Part shown: positions 1 through 10,600 of the stretch, piece by piece
How positions within the stretch are numbered: the stretch's first letter is position 1
Layout of the letters: the number at the start of each line of letters is the position of its first letter
From: Pseudomonas uvaldensis
GTDB taxonomy: Bacteria; Pseudomonadota; Gammaproteobacteria; Pseudomonadales; Pseudomonadaceae
Reading direction: 5' to 3'
Length of the DNA: 64,000 bases
Assembly (NCBI RefSeq): GCF_021271205.1
Contig: NZ_JAIWKS010000011.1
Location: 1 to 64,000, forward strand
The notes under the pieces: generated by a model
Told to the model about the DNA's origin: nothing
What the model saw: only the letters and a program-made list of their open reading frames with translations
Database searches by the model: none
Position numbers and translations under genes: made by a program

Positions 1-1
1 A

Positions 2-2998
2 AGCGCCCTGCTGGCCTGTCCGGGGATCCGGGAAGCCGTGGTCATCGCCCGCGAAGACAGCCAGGGCGATTCGGAGAACAAACGCCTGGTGGCCTATGTC
101 TGCGGCGAGCCGGTCCCGGCCGAGCAACTGCGCAGTGCCTTGTTGAACGGATTGCCCGAGTACATGGTACCCAGCGCCTTCGTTCACCTGGACCGCCTGC
201 CCCTGACCGCCAATGGCAAGCTCGACCGCCGCGCATTACCGGAACCGGGCCAGGATGCGCTCGCCAGCAAGGCCTACGAGGCGCCGCAGGGCGACACCGA
301 GGTCGCCATTGCCGAAATCTGGAAAGGCTTGTTGCACCTGGACCAAGTCGGCCGTCATGACGGTTTCCTCGAACTGGGCGGGCACTCGCTGCTGGCTGTA
401 CAGCTGCTCTCGCGGCTGCGACGCAAGCTCGGCGCGCGGGTCACCCTGCGCGAGCTGTTCGACGCACCGACCGTGCGCGGCCTCGCCGCGCTGGTCCAAG
501 CCGCGTCGCCCACCGAGGCGGCATCGATTCCCCTGGCCAATCGCTCGGGACGACTGCCCTTGTCATTCTCCCAGCAACGGTTGTGGTTCCTCGACCACCT
601 GGACCACGCGGCCGGCGCCGCCTACCACTTGCCATTGGCCTTGCGCCTGAAGGGGCCGCTGGACAAGACCGCCCTGCAGGCAACCCTCGATCGCCTGGTG
701 GCGCGCCATGAAACCCTGCGTACCCGCTTCGAGCTTGTGGACGGCGAACCGGTGCAGAAAATCGCCCCGGCCGACTACCGCTTCCCGCTGGAACACCAGG
801 ACCTGCGCCAGATGTTCGCCGACGAACGCAGCGCCACGCTGGAACGCCTCGGCCAGGCCAACGCAACGCAGCTGTTCGATTTGAGCCGGGGTCCGCTGAT
901 GCGCGGTCATCTGGTGCAGTTGGCGGACGAAGAGCATGTGTTGTTCATGACGTTGCACCACATCGTCTCCGATGGCTGGTCCAACAGCGTACTCGCCCGT
1001 GAAGTCAGCGTGCTCTACAGCGCCTTCGCCCAAGGCGAGAAAGACCCGCTGCCACCGTTGGCGCTGCAATATGTGGACTACGCCGCCTGGCAGCGCAAGT
1101 CCCTGGAAGGCCCGGCGCTGCAAGCCCAGATCGACTTCTGGCGCCAGCATCTGGAGGGCGCCCCGGCCCTGCTGAACCTGCCGCTGGATCGCCCGCGCCC
1201 GGCGATACAAAGCTATGCCGGCGGTATCGTCGATTGTGTCTTCACCCCGTCCCTGAGCGCCGACCTGCGCGCATTCAGCCAGGCCCAGGGCACCACGTTG
1301 TTCATGGTGCTGTTGGCCGGCTGGTCGGTGTTGATGAGCCACCTGAGCGGACAGCACGATGTAGTGGTCGGTACGCCAGTGGCCAACCGTCAACGTCCGG
1401 AGCTGGAGGCCTTGATCGGTTTCTTCGCCAACACCCTGGCGTTGCGGGTCGACACCGGTCGCGACAGCCGCATCGAAACGCTGCTGGAGCGGATCAAGCA
1501 TCTGACCCTGGCGGCATACAGCCATCAGGACTTGCCCTTCGAGCAGGTGGTCAGCGCCTTGCAGCCGACCCGCAGCATGAGCCATAGCCCGTTGTTCCAA
1601 GTGATGTTGAGCCTGGACAATACGCCACCCTCACCGCTGCAATTACCGGGGCTGGAGGTACAGACCCTGGACAGCCCCCACAACACCACGCAGTTCGATC
1701 TGTCGCTATCGCTGGTCGACAACGGCGAGCGCATCAGCGGCAGCCTGCAATACGCCAACGACCTCTTTGACACGGTGACCGTGCAAAACATTGCCCGACT
1801 GTTCGCCACGGTCCTGGAAAACCTGGTGGCCGACCCACAACAGTCTGTCGGACAGTTGTTGGAAAACACCCCGCCGCTGGTGCGCTCGGCCAACGCCGTG
1901 ACGCAACCGGTCGATACCGCGGACACGGTCGAGGCCTTGCCGTACGAAGCGCCGCAGGGCGATACCGAACTCGCCATCGCTACACTTTGGCAAGACTTGT
2001 TCAAACGGGAGCGAATCAGCCGACACGACGATTTCTTCAGTCTTGGCGGGATTTCGTTGATGGCCGTCCAGATGGCCTCGCGGCTGCGCAAAGTGCTGGG
2101 TAAACCCATTGCCGTGCGCGACCTGTTCGTCGAGCCTACCATCGCCGGTTTTGCCAGGACCCTCGACGGTCAAACCCGACCGGGCGCCCACGGCAACCTG
2201 GTACCGATCCGTCGTACCGGTTCCCAGCGGCCGCTGTTCCTCGTTCACCCCCTGGGCGGCGAAGTGCAATACGCCCGGGACCTGGCAACGGCGCTGGATC
2301 CCCAGACGCCCGTCTACGGTCTGGCCGCCAGCGGCCTGGTGGCCGGCGAGGCGCCGCTGTCGGACGTCGCGGCCATGGCGACGCGTTACCTGTCGGCCAT
2401 CCGCCAGGTACAGCCGCAAGGACCGTACCGGATCGCCGGTTGGTCGGCCGGTGGCCTGATCGCCTATGAAATGGCCCGTCAGCTCCAGGCCGGTGGTGAG
2501 ACCCTGGAATTCCTCGGCATCATCGATGCTTCGGCACGCCCTGATCCGGTATCGACTCCGGCGGTGAGCGAGGCGCAGTTTCTGATGGCCTGGCTCCCCG
2601 AGCAGATCGATCCGGACCTGTCCCGGCAACTGACGGAGATGGCCCGGGACTCCGCCATCGAGGCAATGCTGGCGCTGTGCACGGCCCATCGCCTGCTGCC
2701 GGAGGAACTGCCTCATGACATCGACGCGGGCCTGCTGCGCACGCACCTGGCGGTGGCCTATGCCACACGACAAGCCATCGGCGCCTATGTCAGCCCACCG
2801 AGCCCACTCAAGGTGTCGCTGTTCACGGCCAGCGAACAGCAGCGCAGCGACCCGACTCTGGGCTGGCGCGCACTGCTCCAGGATCGGGTGAGCGTGACGG
2901 CCCTTCCCGGAACGCACAATACCGTGGTCAAGGCCCCCCATGTCGCCCGGCTGGGCGAGGCGATCAACCAGGAGCTGAGAACCGCCATGGCGTCATGA
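2..2998 (+). CDS. NRPS C-terminal portion: (A)-T-C-T-TE, final module without an A domain (SyrE-like)
   Basis: The 5' end lies outside the window; the frame is open from base 2. Visible in order: the end of an A domain with the A10 motif NGKLDRR near base 215; a carrier domain (LGGHSLL, Ser codon 386-388); a condensation domain with HHIVSDG at 956-976; a second carrier domain (LGGISLM, Ser codon 2054-2056); and a type I thioesterase with GWSAGG (Ser codon 2444-2446) and a C-terminal GTHNT histidine. The C domain runs straight into the second carrier with no A domain between. Known: SyrE of syringomycin ends C-T-TE and receives 4-chloro-Thr in trans from SyrB1/SyrC. Inferred: this is the tail of a syringomycin-class (thanamycin/nunamycin-like) lipopeptide synthetase that makes a macrolactone. 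A recombinational loss of the A domain is the alternative, because the linker YEAPQGDTE occurs before both carriers. Confidence 0.9.
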   Translation, partial: SALLACPGIREAVVIAREDSQGDSENKRLVAYVCGEPVPAEQLRSALLNGLPEYMVPSAFVHLDRLPLTANGKLDRRALPEPGQDALASKAYEAPQGDTEVAIAEIWKGLLHLDQVGRHDGFLELGGHSLLAVQLLSRLRRKLGARVTLRELFDAPTVRGLAALVQAASPTEAASIPLANRSGRLPLSFSQQRLWFLDHLDHAAGAAYHLPLALRLKGPLDKTALQATLDRLVARHETLRTRFELVDGEPVQKIAPADYRFPLEHQDLRQMFADERSATLERLGQANATQLFDLSRGPLMRGHLVQLADEEHVLFMTLHHIVSDGWSNSVLAREVSVLYSAFAQGEKDPLPPLALQYVDYAAWQRKSLEGPALQAQIDFWRQHLEGAPALLNLPLDRPRPAIQSYAGGIVDCVFTPSLSADLRAFSQAQGTTLFMVLLAGWSVLMSHLSGQHDVVVGTPVANRQRPELEALIGFFANTLALRVDTGRDSRIETLLERIKHLTLAAYSHQDLPFEQVVSALQPTRSMSHSPLFQVMLSLDNTPPSPLQLPGLEVQTLDSPHNTTQFDLSLSLVDNGERISGSLQYANDLFDTVTVQNIARLFATVLENLVADPQQSVGQLLENTPPLVRSANAVTQPVDTADTVEALPYEAPQGDTELAIATLWQDLFKRERISRHDDFFSLGGISLMAVQMASRLRKVLGKPIAVRDLFVEPTIAGFARTLDGQTRPGAHGNLVPIRRTGSQRPLFLVHPLGGEVQYARDLATALDPQTPVYGLAASGLVAGEAPLSDVAAMATRYLSAIRQVQPQGPYRIAGWSAGGLIAYEMARQLQAGGETLEFLGIIDASARPDPVSTPAVSEAQFLMAWLPEQIDPDLSRQLTEMARDSAIEAMLALCTAHRLLPEELPHDIDAGLLRTHLAVAYATRQAIGAYVSPPSPLKVSLFTASEQQRSDPTLGWRALLQDRVSVTALPGTHNTVVKAPHVARLGEAINQELRTAMAS

Positions 2999-3012
2999 AC
3001 CCACTGTCTCTG

Positions 3013-3169
3013 GGTGGAAGCGAAGCTTGCTCGCGGTCGTGGAAAGGCAGTCGGCGCAGAAGCGACTGTCCGGACGTCATCGCGAGCAGGCTCGCTCCCA
3101 CAAGGATCAGTGGCGAACACAATCATCATGAACTCCAGGAAAACTGTGGGAGCGGGCCTGCTCGCGATA
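3013..3169. repeat. Cluster of three REP palindromes
   Basis: Three Pseudomonas-type REP units of about 26-28 bases lie at 3013-3038, 3078-3105 and 3145-3169. The core reads GGAGCGAGCTTGCTCGCGAT with small changes, and the middle copy is inverted relative to the outer two, as in a BIME. They fill the first half of the 336-base gap between the big NRPS and the glycosyltransferase and could limit read-through or stabilise the NRPS mRNA 3' end. The second half of the gap is the promoter/leader element described next. Confidence 0.8.
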
Positions 3170-3195
3170 AAGCCCCGGATAGAGGGCGGGCCAGG

Positions 3196-3290
3196 TGTCC
3201 CTGTTTTCCGCCACAGACTTTTCCCACCCGGCACGGCTTAATACCTCCCTGGAAGCTGAATCGTTTTAGTGGATGGAGTCCACGGGCGAT
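3196..3290 (+). promoter_or_regulatory. Promoter/leader element, copy A, upstream of braA
   Basis: This stretch matches 13479-13575, upstream of the LuxR gene. Shared parts in the same order: TGTCCCTGTTTTCC followed by ACA (3196-3215), a -10-like TTAATA (3238-3243), the 14-mer AGCTGAATCGTTTT (3254-3267), then a small hairpin (GTGGA / TCCAC, 3269-3283) with TGGA in its loop. If TTAATA is the -10, the centre of the TGT...ACA box falls about 44 bases before the start, the usual place for a LuxR-class activator. A Shine-Dalgarno GGAGGGA (3323-3329) then leads to ATG 3335. Promoter activity is inferred from the duplication and geometry. Confidence 0.6.
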
Positions 3291-3334
3291 AGCCGGTTCA
3301 TCACTCACCGCACGATCACTCTGGAGGGAACCTT

Positions 3335-4597
3335 ATGCATGTGATCATTACGGCTGTCGGCTCAGCCGGCGATGTTCATCCTTTCGTTGGCATCGGTCGC
3401 ACGCTCGCAGCCAGGGGGCACCGGATAACGTTTTGCGCCAGTGCCGCGTTCGCCCCGTTGATAGAGCGTTGTGGCTTCGAATTCCTGCCCCTGGGCACCC
3501 GCGAAGAGTATGACGAAGTCATGGCCGATCCCGCGCTATGGCATCCACGGACATCCCTTCCAACGCTATGGAAAACCATCGCCAGCACCCTGCACGAACA
3601 ATACCGGCTGCTGGAACAGGCGTGTGATGATCAGACCGTCCTGCTGGGGTCCCTGTGGGCATTCTCTGCCCGGCTGCTACAGGAAAAAACCGGTATCCCA
3701 CTGGTCACCGCACAGGTCTCGCCGTTCGGTTTCTGGTCCGCCGCCGCGCCCTCCACCCATCCACCGGGAACGAACCTGCCGGCGTTCGTGCCCTATCCGG
3801 TGAAACGGCTGCTGCTGGGGGTCATAGAACGCGCTTTCCTCGATCGGGTCATGGCGCCAGAGCTCAACAGCTTCCGCCGCGAACTGGGATTGCCGCCCAT
3901 CAAACGCATTATCAGCCAATGGATTTCGTCCCCGGATCGGGTGCTGGGATTGTTTCCGGAGTGGTTCGCCCCCGTACAGCATGACTGGCCCGCCCAGACC
4001 GTGCTGACCGGCTTCCCGCTGTTCGATGAGTCGGGCTTCCAACCGATCGATACCGAACTGGACGACTTCCTGAACGAAACCTCGCCGGTAGTGTTTACTC
4101 CCGGCTCGACCATGGTCAACAGCGAGCAGTATTTCACGGCTGCCGTCCAGGCCTTGAAGTTGATCAATCGGCGTGGTGTGTTCCTGACCAGCCAACCCAT
4201 CGACCCGACGGTGTCTACCGAAGGCCGGGTCCTGGTGCGTCGCTATGTGCCGATGAGTCGCATCCTACCCCGGAGTTCGGCGCTGGTGCACCACGGAGGC
4301 GTCGGGACCACCGCCCTGGCGATGGCGGCTGGTGTGCCGCAGATCGCCACGCCATTTGCCCATGACCAATTCGACAACGCCGCACGAATGGAACGGTTGG
4401 GCTGCGGTGTGCGGGTGTTCCCGCCCGCCTCCGCCGAATCGTTGGCCACGGCACTGGACAACGTCCTGAACAGCCAGGAAATACGTGCCCATTGCGATCG
4501 CTATCGTGCGCTGATCCCGGACGGCGAGAGCGCCAGTGAAGCGGCGGCGTTGCAGATCGAAGCACTCGCCCGCACCGCCAGGCACCGCGCAGCATAA
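3335..4597 (+). CDS. braA: GT1-family glycosyltransferase (RhlB-like), brabantamide pathway
   Basis: 420 residues, full length for a UDP/dTDP-sugar glycosyltransferase of the RhlB/UGT type. The N-terminal AVGSAGDVHPFVGIG segment is the acceptor-side Rossmann start. The C-terminal donor-binding signature reads VHHGGVGTTALAMAAGVPQI followed by PFAHDQFDNAARM. ATG 3335 has a strong Shine-Dalgarno GGAGGGA six bases upstream. It is the first gene of a three-gene plus-strand operon with the Ser-Pro NRPS and the FAD monooxygenase. Known: brabantamide A carries L-rhamnose on the acyl chain, and RhlB-type enzymes transfer rhamnose to 3-hydroxyacyl lipids. Inferred: this enzyme is the tailoring rhamnosyltransferase. 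The symbol rests on cluster architecture. Confidence 0.85.
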   Translation: MHVIITAVGSAGDVHPFVGIGRTLAARGHRITFCASAAFAPLIERCGFEFLPLGTREEYDEVMADPALWHPRTSLPTLWKTIASTLHEQYRLLEQACDDQTVLLGSLWAFSARLLQEKTGIPLVTAQVSPFGFWSAAAPSTHPPGTNLPAFVPYPVKRLLLGVIERAFLDRVMAPELNSFRRELGLPPIKRIISQWISSPDRVLGLFPEWFAPVQHDWPAQTVLTGFPLFDESGFQPIDTELDDFLNETSPVVFTPGSTMVNSEQYFTAAVQALKLINRRGVFLTSQPIDPTVSTEGRVLVRRYVPMSRILPRSSALVHHGGVGTTALAMAAGVPQIATPFAHDQFDNAARMERLGCGVRVFPPASAESLATALDNVLNSQEIRAHCDRYRALIPDGESASEAAALQIEALARTARHRAA

Positions 4598-4689
4598 GCC
4601 CGCAGCCACGCGGCGGGTGCATGGATGAATCAGTCACCGACGGGAAGCGGCCATCCGTTTGCCGTCGGGCTTTGAAAAGGACGACGGAC

Positions 4690-7600
4690 ATGGACGTGCT
4701 TTACCCCCTTACTGCCCCACAACTGGACATCTGGCTGGACCAGGTCCTGCACGGAGATAGCCCGCTCTACAACATTGGCGGCTATGCACGCATCAACGGA
4801 GCGGTCGATGCCTCGCGGATGCGACTGGCCGTCCAGCAAGTGGTCGACCGTCATGACGCGTTGCGCATCCAGCTGGTACCCGGCTCGCCTGACCATCCCC
4901 TGCCGCGACAGCGCTTCCTGGCGTCTGTGAATGTTCCGCTGGCTCTGCACGATGTATCCGGACAGGCCGATCCTGAAGCCAGCGCACTGGCCTTGCTGCA
5001 AACCAACCTGCAAGCGCCGTTTTCCTTCGACAGTGGATTGCTGTTTCGCGCGGCCCTGCTCAAGGTGCGGGAAGACCTCTACTATTTTTTCGTCAACTGT
5101 CACCACCTGATCATCGATGGCTGGTCCTTCGCCATGATCGGCCGGGCCATCAGCCAGGCCTATACCGCCCTTTCGGACCCGGCACAAACGCGGGTGCCGG
5201 CGCCCACCTACCAGGCGTATGTCGAGCAGCAATCCGACACCGACAAGCACTCGCCGTCGGTGCGTCGCCAGCGCCAATACTGGCTGGACAAGTACCGCAC
5301 CCTACCCGAGCCACTGCTCGCACCCCGCTATCAAGGTCGATTCGCCCAGCGCGTGGCCCCCAGCCGCAACCATGCCTGGCGCTTGCCCCGAGCGCTGTAC
5401 GACCGCCTTGGTGAGCAGGCCAGGGCACGCGGCCAGGGGACGGTTTTTCACGCCATGGTGGGCCTGCTGTACACCTACTTTGTCCGCGTGACCCTGCGCG
5501 ATGAAATCGTGATCGGCCTGCCGATCCTCAATCGCGCCAACGCCACGCACAAAGCCACGGTCGGCCTGTTCGTCGGCATGAGTCCGGTGCGCCTGAGCCT
5601 GGGCACCGACTTGGGCTTCAGTGAATTGGTTGCCAGGATTGCCCTGATGCTCAAGCAGGATTACCGCCATCAACGCTACCCGTTGAGCGAGCTGAACCGC
5701 GAGTTGGGCCTGCAGAACCTGGGCCGGCGGCAGTTGTTCGACCTGGTGGTGTCCTACGAGCAGGACCAGGACACCCGGTACGGTTCGGCCCTTGCACAAC
5801 CGGTCAAGCTCAGCAACGGCTATGAACAGATGCCCTTGGCGATGCACATTCGTGAAGCCGCCCCAGAGGACGACGTGTGGATGCATTTCATCTACAACGA
5901 AGCCTACTTCGATGCGGCGCAGATCGAGGCATTGCAACAACGTTTCATGAGCCTCCTGGACCGGGTGCTCGCTGATTTCGACGCGCCGGTCAAGACGCTC
6001 GATCTCATGCCACCCGCGGAGCGTGAACAGGTATTGACCGGGTGGAACAGTACCCGCGTCGACTATCCCAGGGACGTGCTGCTACATCAGTTGATCGAAG
6101 CGCGGGTGGCCACACATCCCGAAGCGATAGCCGTCCGGTTCGAAGACCGGACGCTGACCTATGAGGAACTGAACCAACAGGCCAACCGGCTGGCCCATGC
6201 CTTGATAGAGATGGGTGTCCGCCCCGACGCCCGGATCGCCATCTGCCTGGAACGGAGCCTGGAGATGGTGGTGGGCCTGCTGGGGATCCTCAAGGCGGGC
6301 GGTGCCTATGTGCCCCTGGACCCTGGTTACCCGGCCGATCGCCTGGAACACATGCTGAGGGATTGCACCCCCAGCGCATTGATCACCACCCGTGCGCAAC
6401 TGGCGAACCTGCCCGCCGTGATATCGCCAGTGCTGTGTCTGGACACCGATTCCGAACACATGGTTCGTCAACCGGCGCACAACCCTGACGCCAGCGCACT
6501 GGGATTGACGCCGCGGCACCTGGCCTACGTGATCTACACCTCCGGTTCTACCGGTATGCCCAAGGGTGTCATGAACCAGCATGACGGGGTGGTGAACCGA
6601 TTGCTCTGGGCTCGCGATACCTATCAGGTCGATGAGCACAGTCGCATCCTGCAGAAAACGCCGTTCAGCTTCGACGTCTCCGTCTGGGAGTTCTTCCTGC
6701 CGCTGCTGAGCGGCGCGCAACTGGTCGTGGCCGCCCCCGGTGGACATCAGGATCCTCGCTATCTGATGGAGATCATGGCGACCACCGGCATCACCCTGCT
6801 GCATTTCGTACCGTCGATGCTGCAGGTCTTCCTCGATCAGGTCGTGCCACAGCGCTTGCCCGCACTCAAGCAGGTGCTGTGCAGTGGCGAAGCGTTGCCC
6901 CCTGCGTTGCAGGAGCGCTTTTTCCACCACCTGCCGCAGGTACAGTTGCATAACCTCTATGGCCCTACCGAGGCGGCCATCGACGTAACGGCCTGGCAAT
7001 GCCGCCCCGATGTGCACCCGGGTATCGTTCCCATCGGTCATCCCATTGCCAATACCCGGCTCTATGTCCTTGATGAACACCTGCAGCCGCTGCCGCCGGG
7101 TATCGCCGGCGAACTTCACATCGGCGGCATCGGCGTGGCGCGAGGCTATTTGAACCGTCCGCAGCTGACGGCCGAACGGTTCATCCGCGACCCGTTCCAG
7201 GCCACCCCCGAAGCCCGCCTGTACAAAACCGGTGACCTCGGGCGCTGGCTGCCCGATGGCTGCCTCGAATACCTCGGACGCAACGACTTCCAGGTGAAGA
7301 TCCGTGGCCTGCGTATCGAGCTCGGCGAGATCGAAGCGCACCTGGCGGCCTGCGAAGGGGTCAAGGAAGTGGCAGTGATCGCCCGCCAGGCAGGCGACGG
7401 GGACGCGTTCCTCAGCGCTTATCTGGTGAGCGAGACCGGCAGCACCCTTTGCCCACAAAGTCTGCGCGAGGCCTTGCGCAGGCAGGTGCCGGACTACATG
7501 GTGCCCCGCCACTTGATCCAGCTCGAACAACTGCCCTTGAACGCCAATGGCAAGCTGGACCGAAAAGCCTTGCCCGAACCGGAGCACACCTCTGGCAGCA

Positions 7601-10600
7601 CCGATGCGACGGCGCCTCGCAATCCGTTGGAACAGACGCTGGCCGAACTCTGGGCAGACAACCTGAATCGACCCGCGCCGGGCATTCACGACAACTACTT
7701 CATGTTGGGCGGCGACTCCCTGAAAGTCATCCACTTGCAGATCCAGGCCCGTGAACAAGGGATCGGGCTGACGCTGGCACAGGTCTACCAGCACCCGACC
7801 ATCGCAGAGCTGGCGCAAAGCCTCCAGGCGCCGAACCTCACGCCGACGTCGCTGCTGCCCTCGACGCACGTCGTGCCTTTCGCCCAGGTTCCAGAGGCGA
7901 TCCGCCAGGCCAGCGAGGGTGAATTCGATGATGTGTTCGCGGCCTCGCAGTTGCAGGTCGGGATGATTTACCACTCGATGATGCACCCGGACTCGGCGAT
8001 CTATCACGACATCTTCCGCTACCGCCTGCGCTTGCATTGGGATCCGGTGGCCTGGGAACGTGCCTGCGACGCCTTGATCCGCCGCCACCCGGCATTGCGC
8101 ATGTCGTTCGATATCGGACATGCCGAGATTCCCATGGCCCGCGTGCACGCCAGGGTCGAATCGCCTGTGCAGGTCATCGATACCCTGTCGCTGAGCGCGC
8201 AGGCCCGTGCCCAGGTCATCGACGCCTACGTGGAGGAACGCAAGCGTCACCGCGAGGACTGGCAGCGAGCGCCGCTGTATCAGTTCTGCGTGTTCGTGGC
8301 GGCGGAGGAAATCGACCTGGTGTTGAGCTTCCACCATGCGATTCTCGACGGCTGGAGCGTTGCGACGCTCATGCGCGACCTGGTCACCCTCTACACCTCG
8401 GCGCCGGACACAAAGCCATTGCCCCGGCTGAGTACCACGCCCGCCGATTTCATCGTCCTGGAACGGCAGGCCATGGCGAATGACGACCACCGCCGCTTCT
8501 GGGGTGCCTACCTCAGCGATGCACCCGCCGCGTCCATGACCAGCTGGGTGCCGGCGGTTGCGCCGGATCCGACGCCTCACCGCTCGGCCTACCGGGAAAT
8601 TCCCGCGGCTGAACTGGCACGACTCGAAGCGTTCTGCCGCGACCACGACCTGCCGCTGCGTGCGGTATTGCTGGCCGCCCACGGTTTCGCGCAAGCCATC
8701 CTGTCCAACCATAAAGAGGTATTGTGCGGCGTCATCAGTCATGGCCGGCCTGAGTTCGAAGACGCGGCCTCGGTCCTGGGCCTGTTCCTCAACACCCTGC
8801 CCGTACGCTTCAGTGCCCGGGGCTCGAATTGGCTGGAGGTAATCCGCGCAACGGCCGCCGAGGAGCGAAAGGTCTTTGCACATCGACGCTATCCATTCGC
8901 CCTGATCCATCGCGATACCGCTGTCGCCCTGAATGTCGTGTTCAACTACGTCGATTTCTATGTGCTCAAGGACATGGTGGCCCGGGACGCAGAGATCCTC
9001 GTCGAATGGCAGACCACCGAAGCCAGCAACTACGACCTGCTGACCACCCTGGGTCGCCATCCTGGCAATGGTTCGCTGATGTTGAAGATGGATTACTGCA
9101 CGGCACGCGTCGCCACGTGCCAGGCCGAGGCTTACGCCGATTATCTGCTGCGCACCCTTGACCTGATGATCGCCGAGCCCGACGCCCAGCCTCGCATACC
9201 GGCCTGGCTCCCCGACCTCGGGCCAACCAACCCTGTGCCAGCGCCGTTGCCTCGGCACAATTTATCGATCCTGCTGGAGCACAGCCTGTCGCACCATAGC
9301 GAGCAAACGGCCCTGAGCTTCAACCAGACCCGCCTGTCCTATCGCCAGCTGCGTGACCGTTGCGCACAGCTGGCCGATTGGCTATCCCGGCACGGTATCG
9401 GCCAGGGGGATCGGGTAGCCATCATGATGCCCCGCTCCCCCGAGCTGATCGTTGCCCTGCTCGGTGTCGTCCAGGCCGGCGCGGCCTATGTGCCGATCGA
9501 TCTGAGCTATCCCCATGACCGCATCAGGCTGATCCTGAAAGACTCACAGCCAGGCCTGGTGTTGTTCGCCGATGCGTCGCAAGATCTCGCGGCACTCGCC
9601 GGCAAGACGGTGCAGCGCCATTGGGATAGCGTGACGGCGGAGTTCGACGACGACCTGGCGCGCTGCCATGAACGGGTTGCCCTCGTGGCCGACACCATCG
9701 CCGGTGAAGATAACGCTTACGTGCTCTACACGTCGGGCTCCACAGGACGCCCCAAGGGCGTGGCGATGCCCCACCGTGCGCTGACCAACATGATCGTTTG
9801 GCAGATTCGCCAGCAGCCCCAGCACACCCCGGCGGCCGCACCGCTGAAGACTCTGCAGTATTCGCCCATTTCGTTCGATGTATCGTTCCAGGAAATTTTC
9901 TCCACGGTGTGCTGCGGCGGGGAATTGGTCTTGATCGACGAAGGGCTGCGCTATGACTTCATCCGGCTGCTGAAGTTGATCCGCGAACAAGGCATCAGTC
10001 GCCTTTTCCTGCCCTACGTTGCCTTTCAGGGGTTGGCCGAAGTGGCGCTGCAACTCGGCATTCGACCTGTTTCGTTGCGCCAGATCAACGTGGCCGGCGA
10101 ACAACTGAAAATCACCGGTGAAATCCGCAACCTGATCGATAGCCTCGAAGATTGCCGGGTTGAAAACCATTATGGTCCCACCGAAGCCCACGTGGTCACG
10201 AGCCTGACACTCGAAGATGCCGCGGCGGCCTGGCCGAGCATGCCGCCCATCGGCACGCCCATCGAAGGGGTGCGCATGCACGTGCTGGACGCAGCGGGCG
10301 AGGCCTGCCCTGTGGGCGTCATGGGAGATCTTTATATCGAAGGCACCTGCCTGGCGAACGGTTACTGGAACCGTCCCGACCTGACTGACGAACGCTTCGT
10401 CTATCGCCAGCTGGAAGGCAAGGCCCGTCGCCTGTACGAAACCGGCGACATCGGGTTCTATCTGCCTTCGGGCGATCTGGTCTATCAGGGCCGCAGCGAC
10501 GCCCAGGTCAAGATCCGCGGCTATCGCGTCGAGCTGGGTGAAATCGAACTGGCCATCCTCGGCTCCACCCGGTTCGGCGCGGAGATTCAACAGGTGGCCG

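Noticed and set aside
563..1600. 345-residue minus-strand frame in the first NRPS
   Set aside because: Antisense shadow of the condensation domain.
4621..4689. Upstream in-frame ATG for braB
   Set aside because: No Shine-Dalgarno comparable to AAAAGG before ATG 4690, and the extra 23 residues are not domain-like.
6082..9258. 1058-residue open frame on the minus strand opposite the Ser-Pro NRPS
   Set aside because: It is the high-GC antisense shadow of the NRPS; composition is His/Gln/Arg-rich with no domain, and the plus-strand domains are unambiguous.
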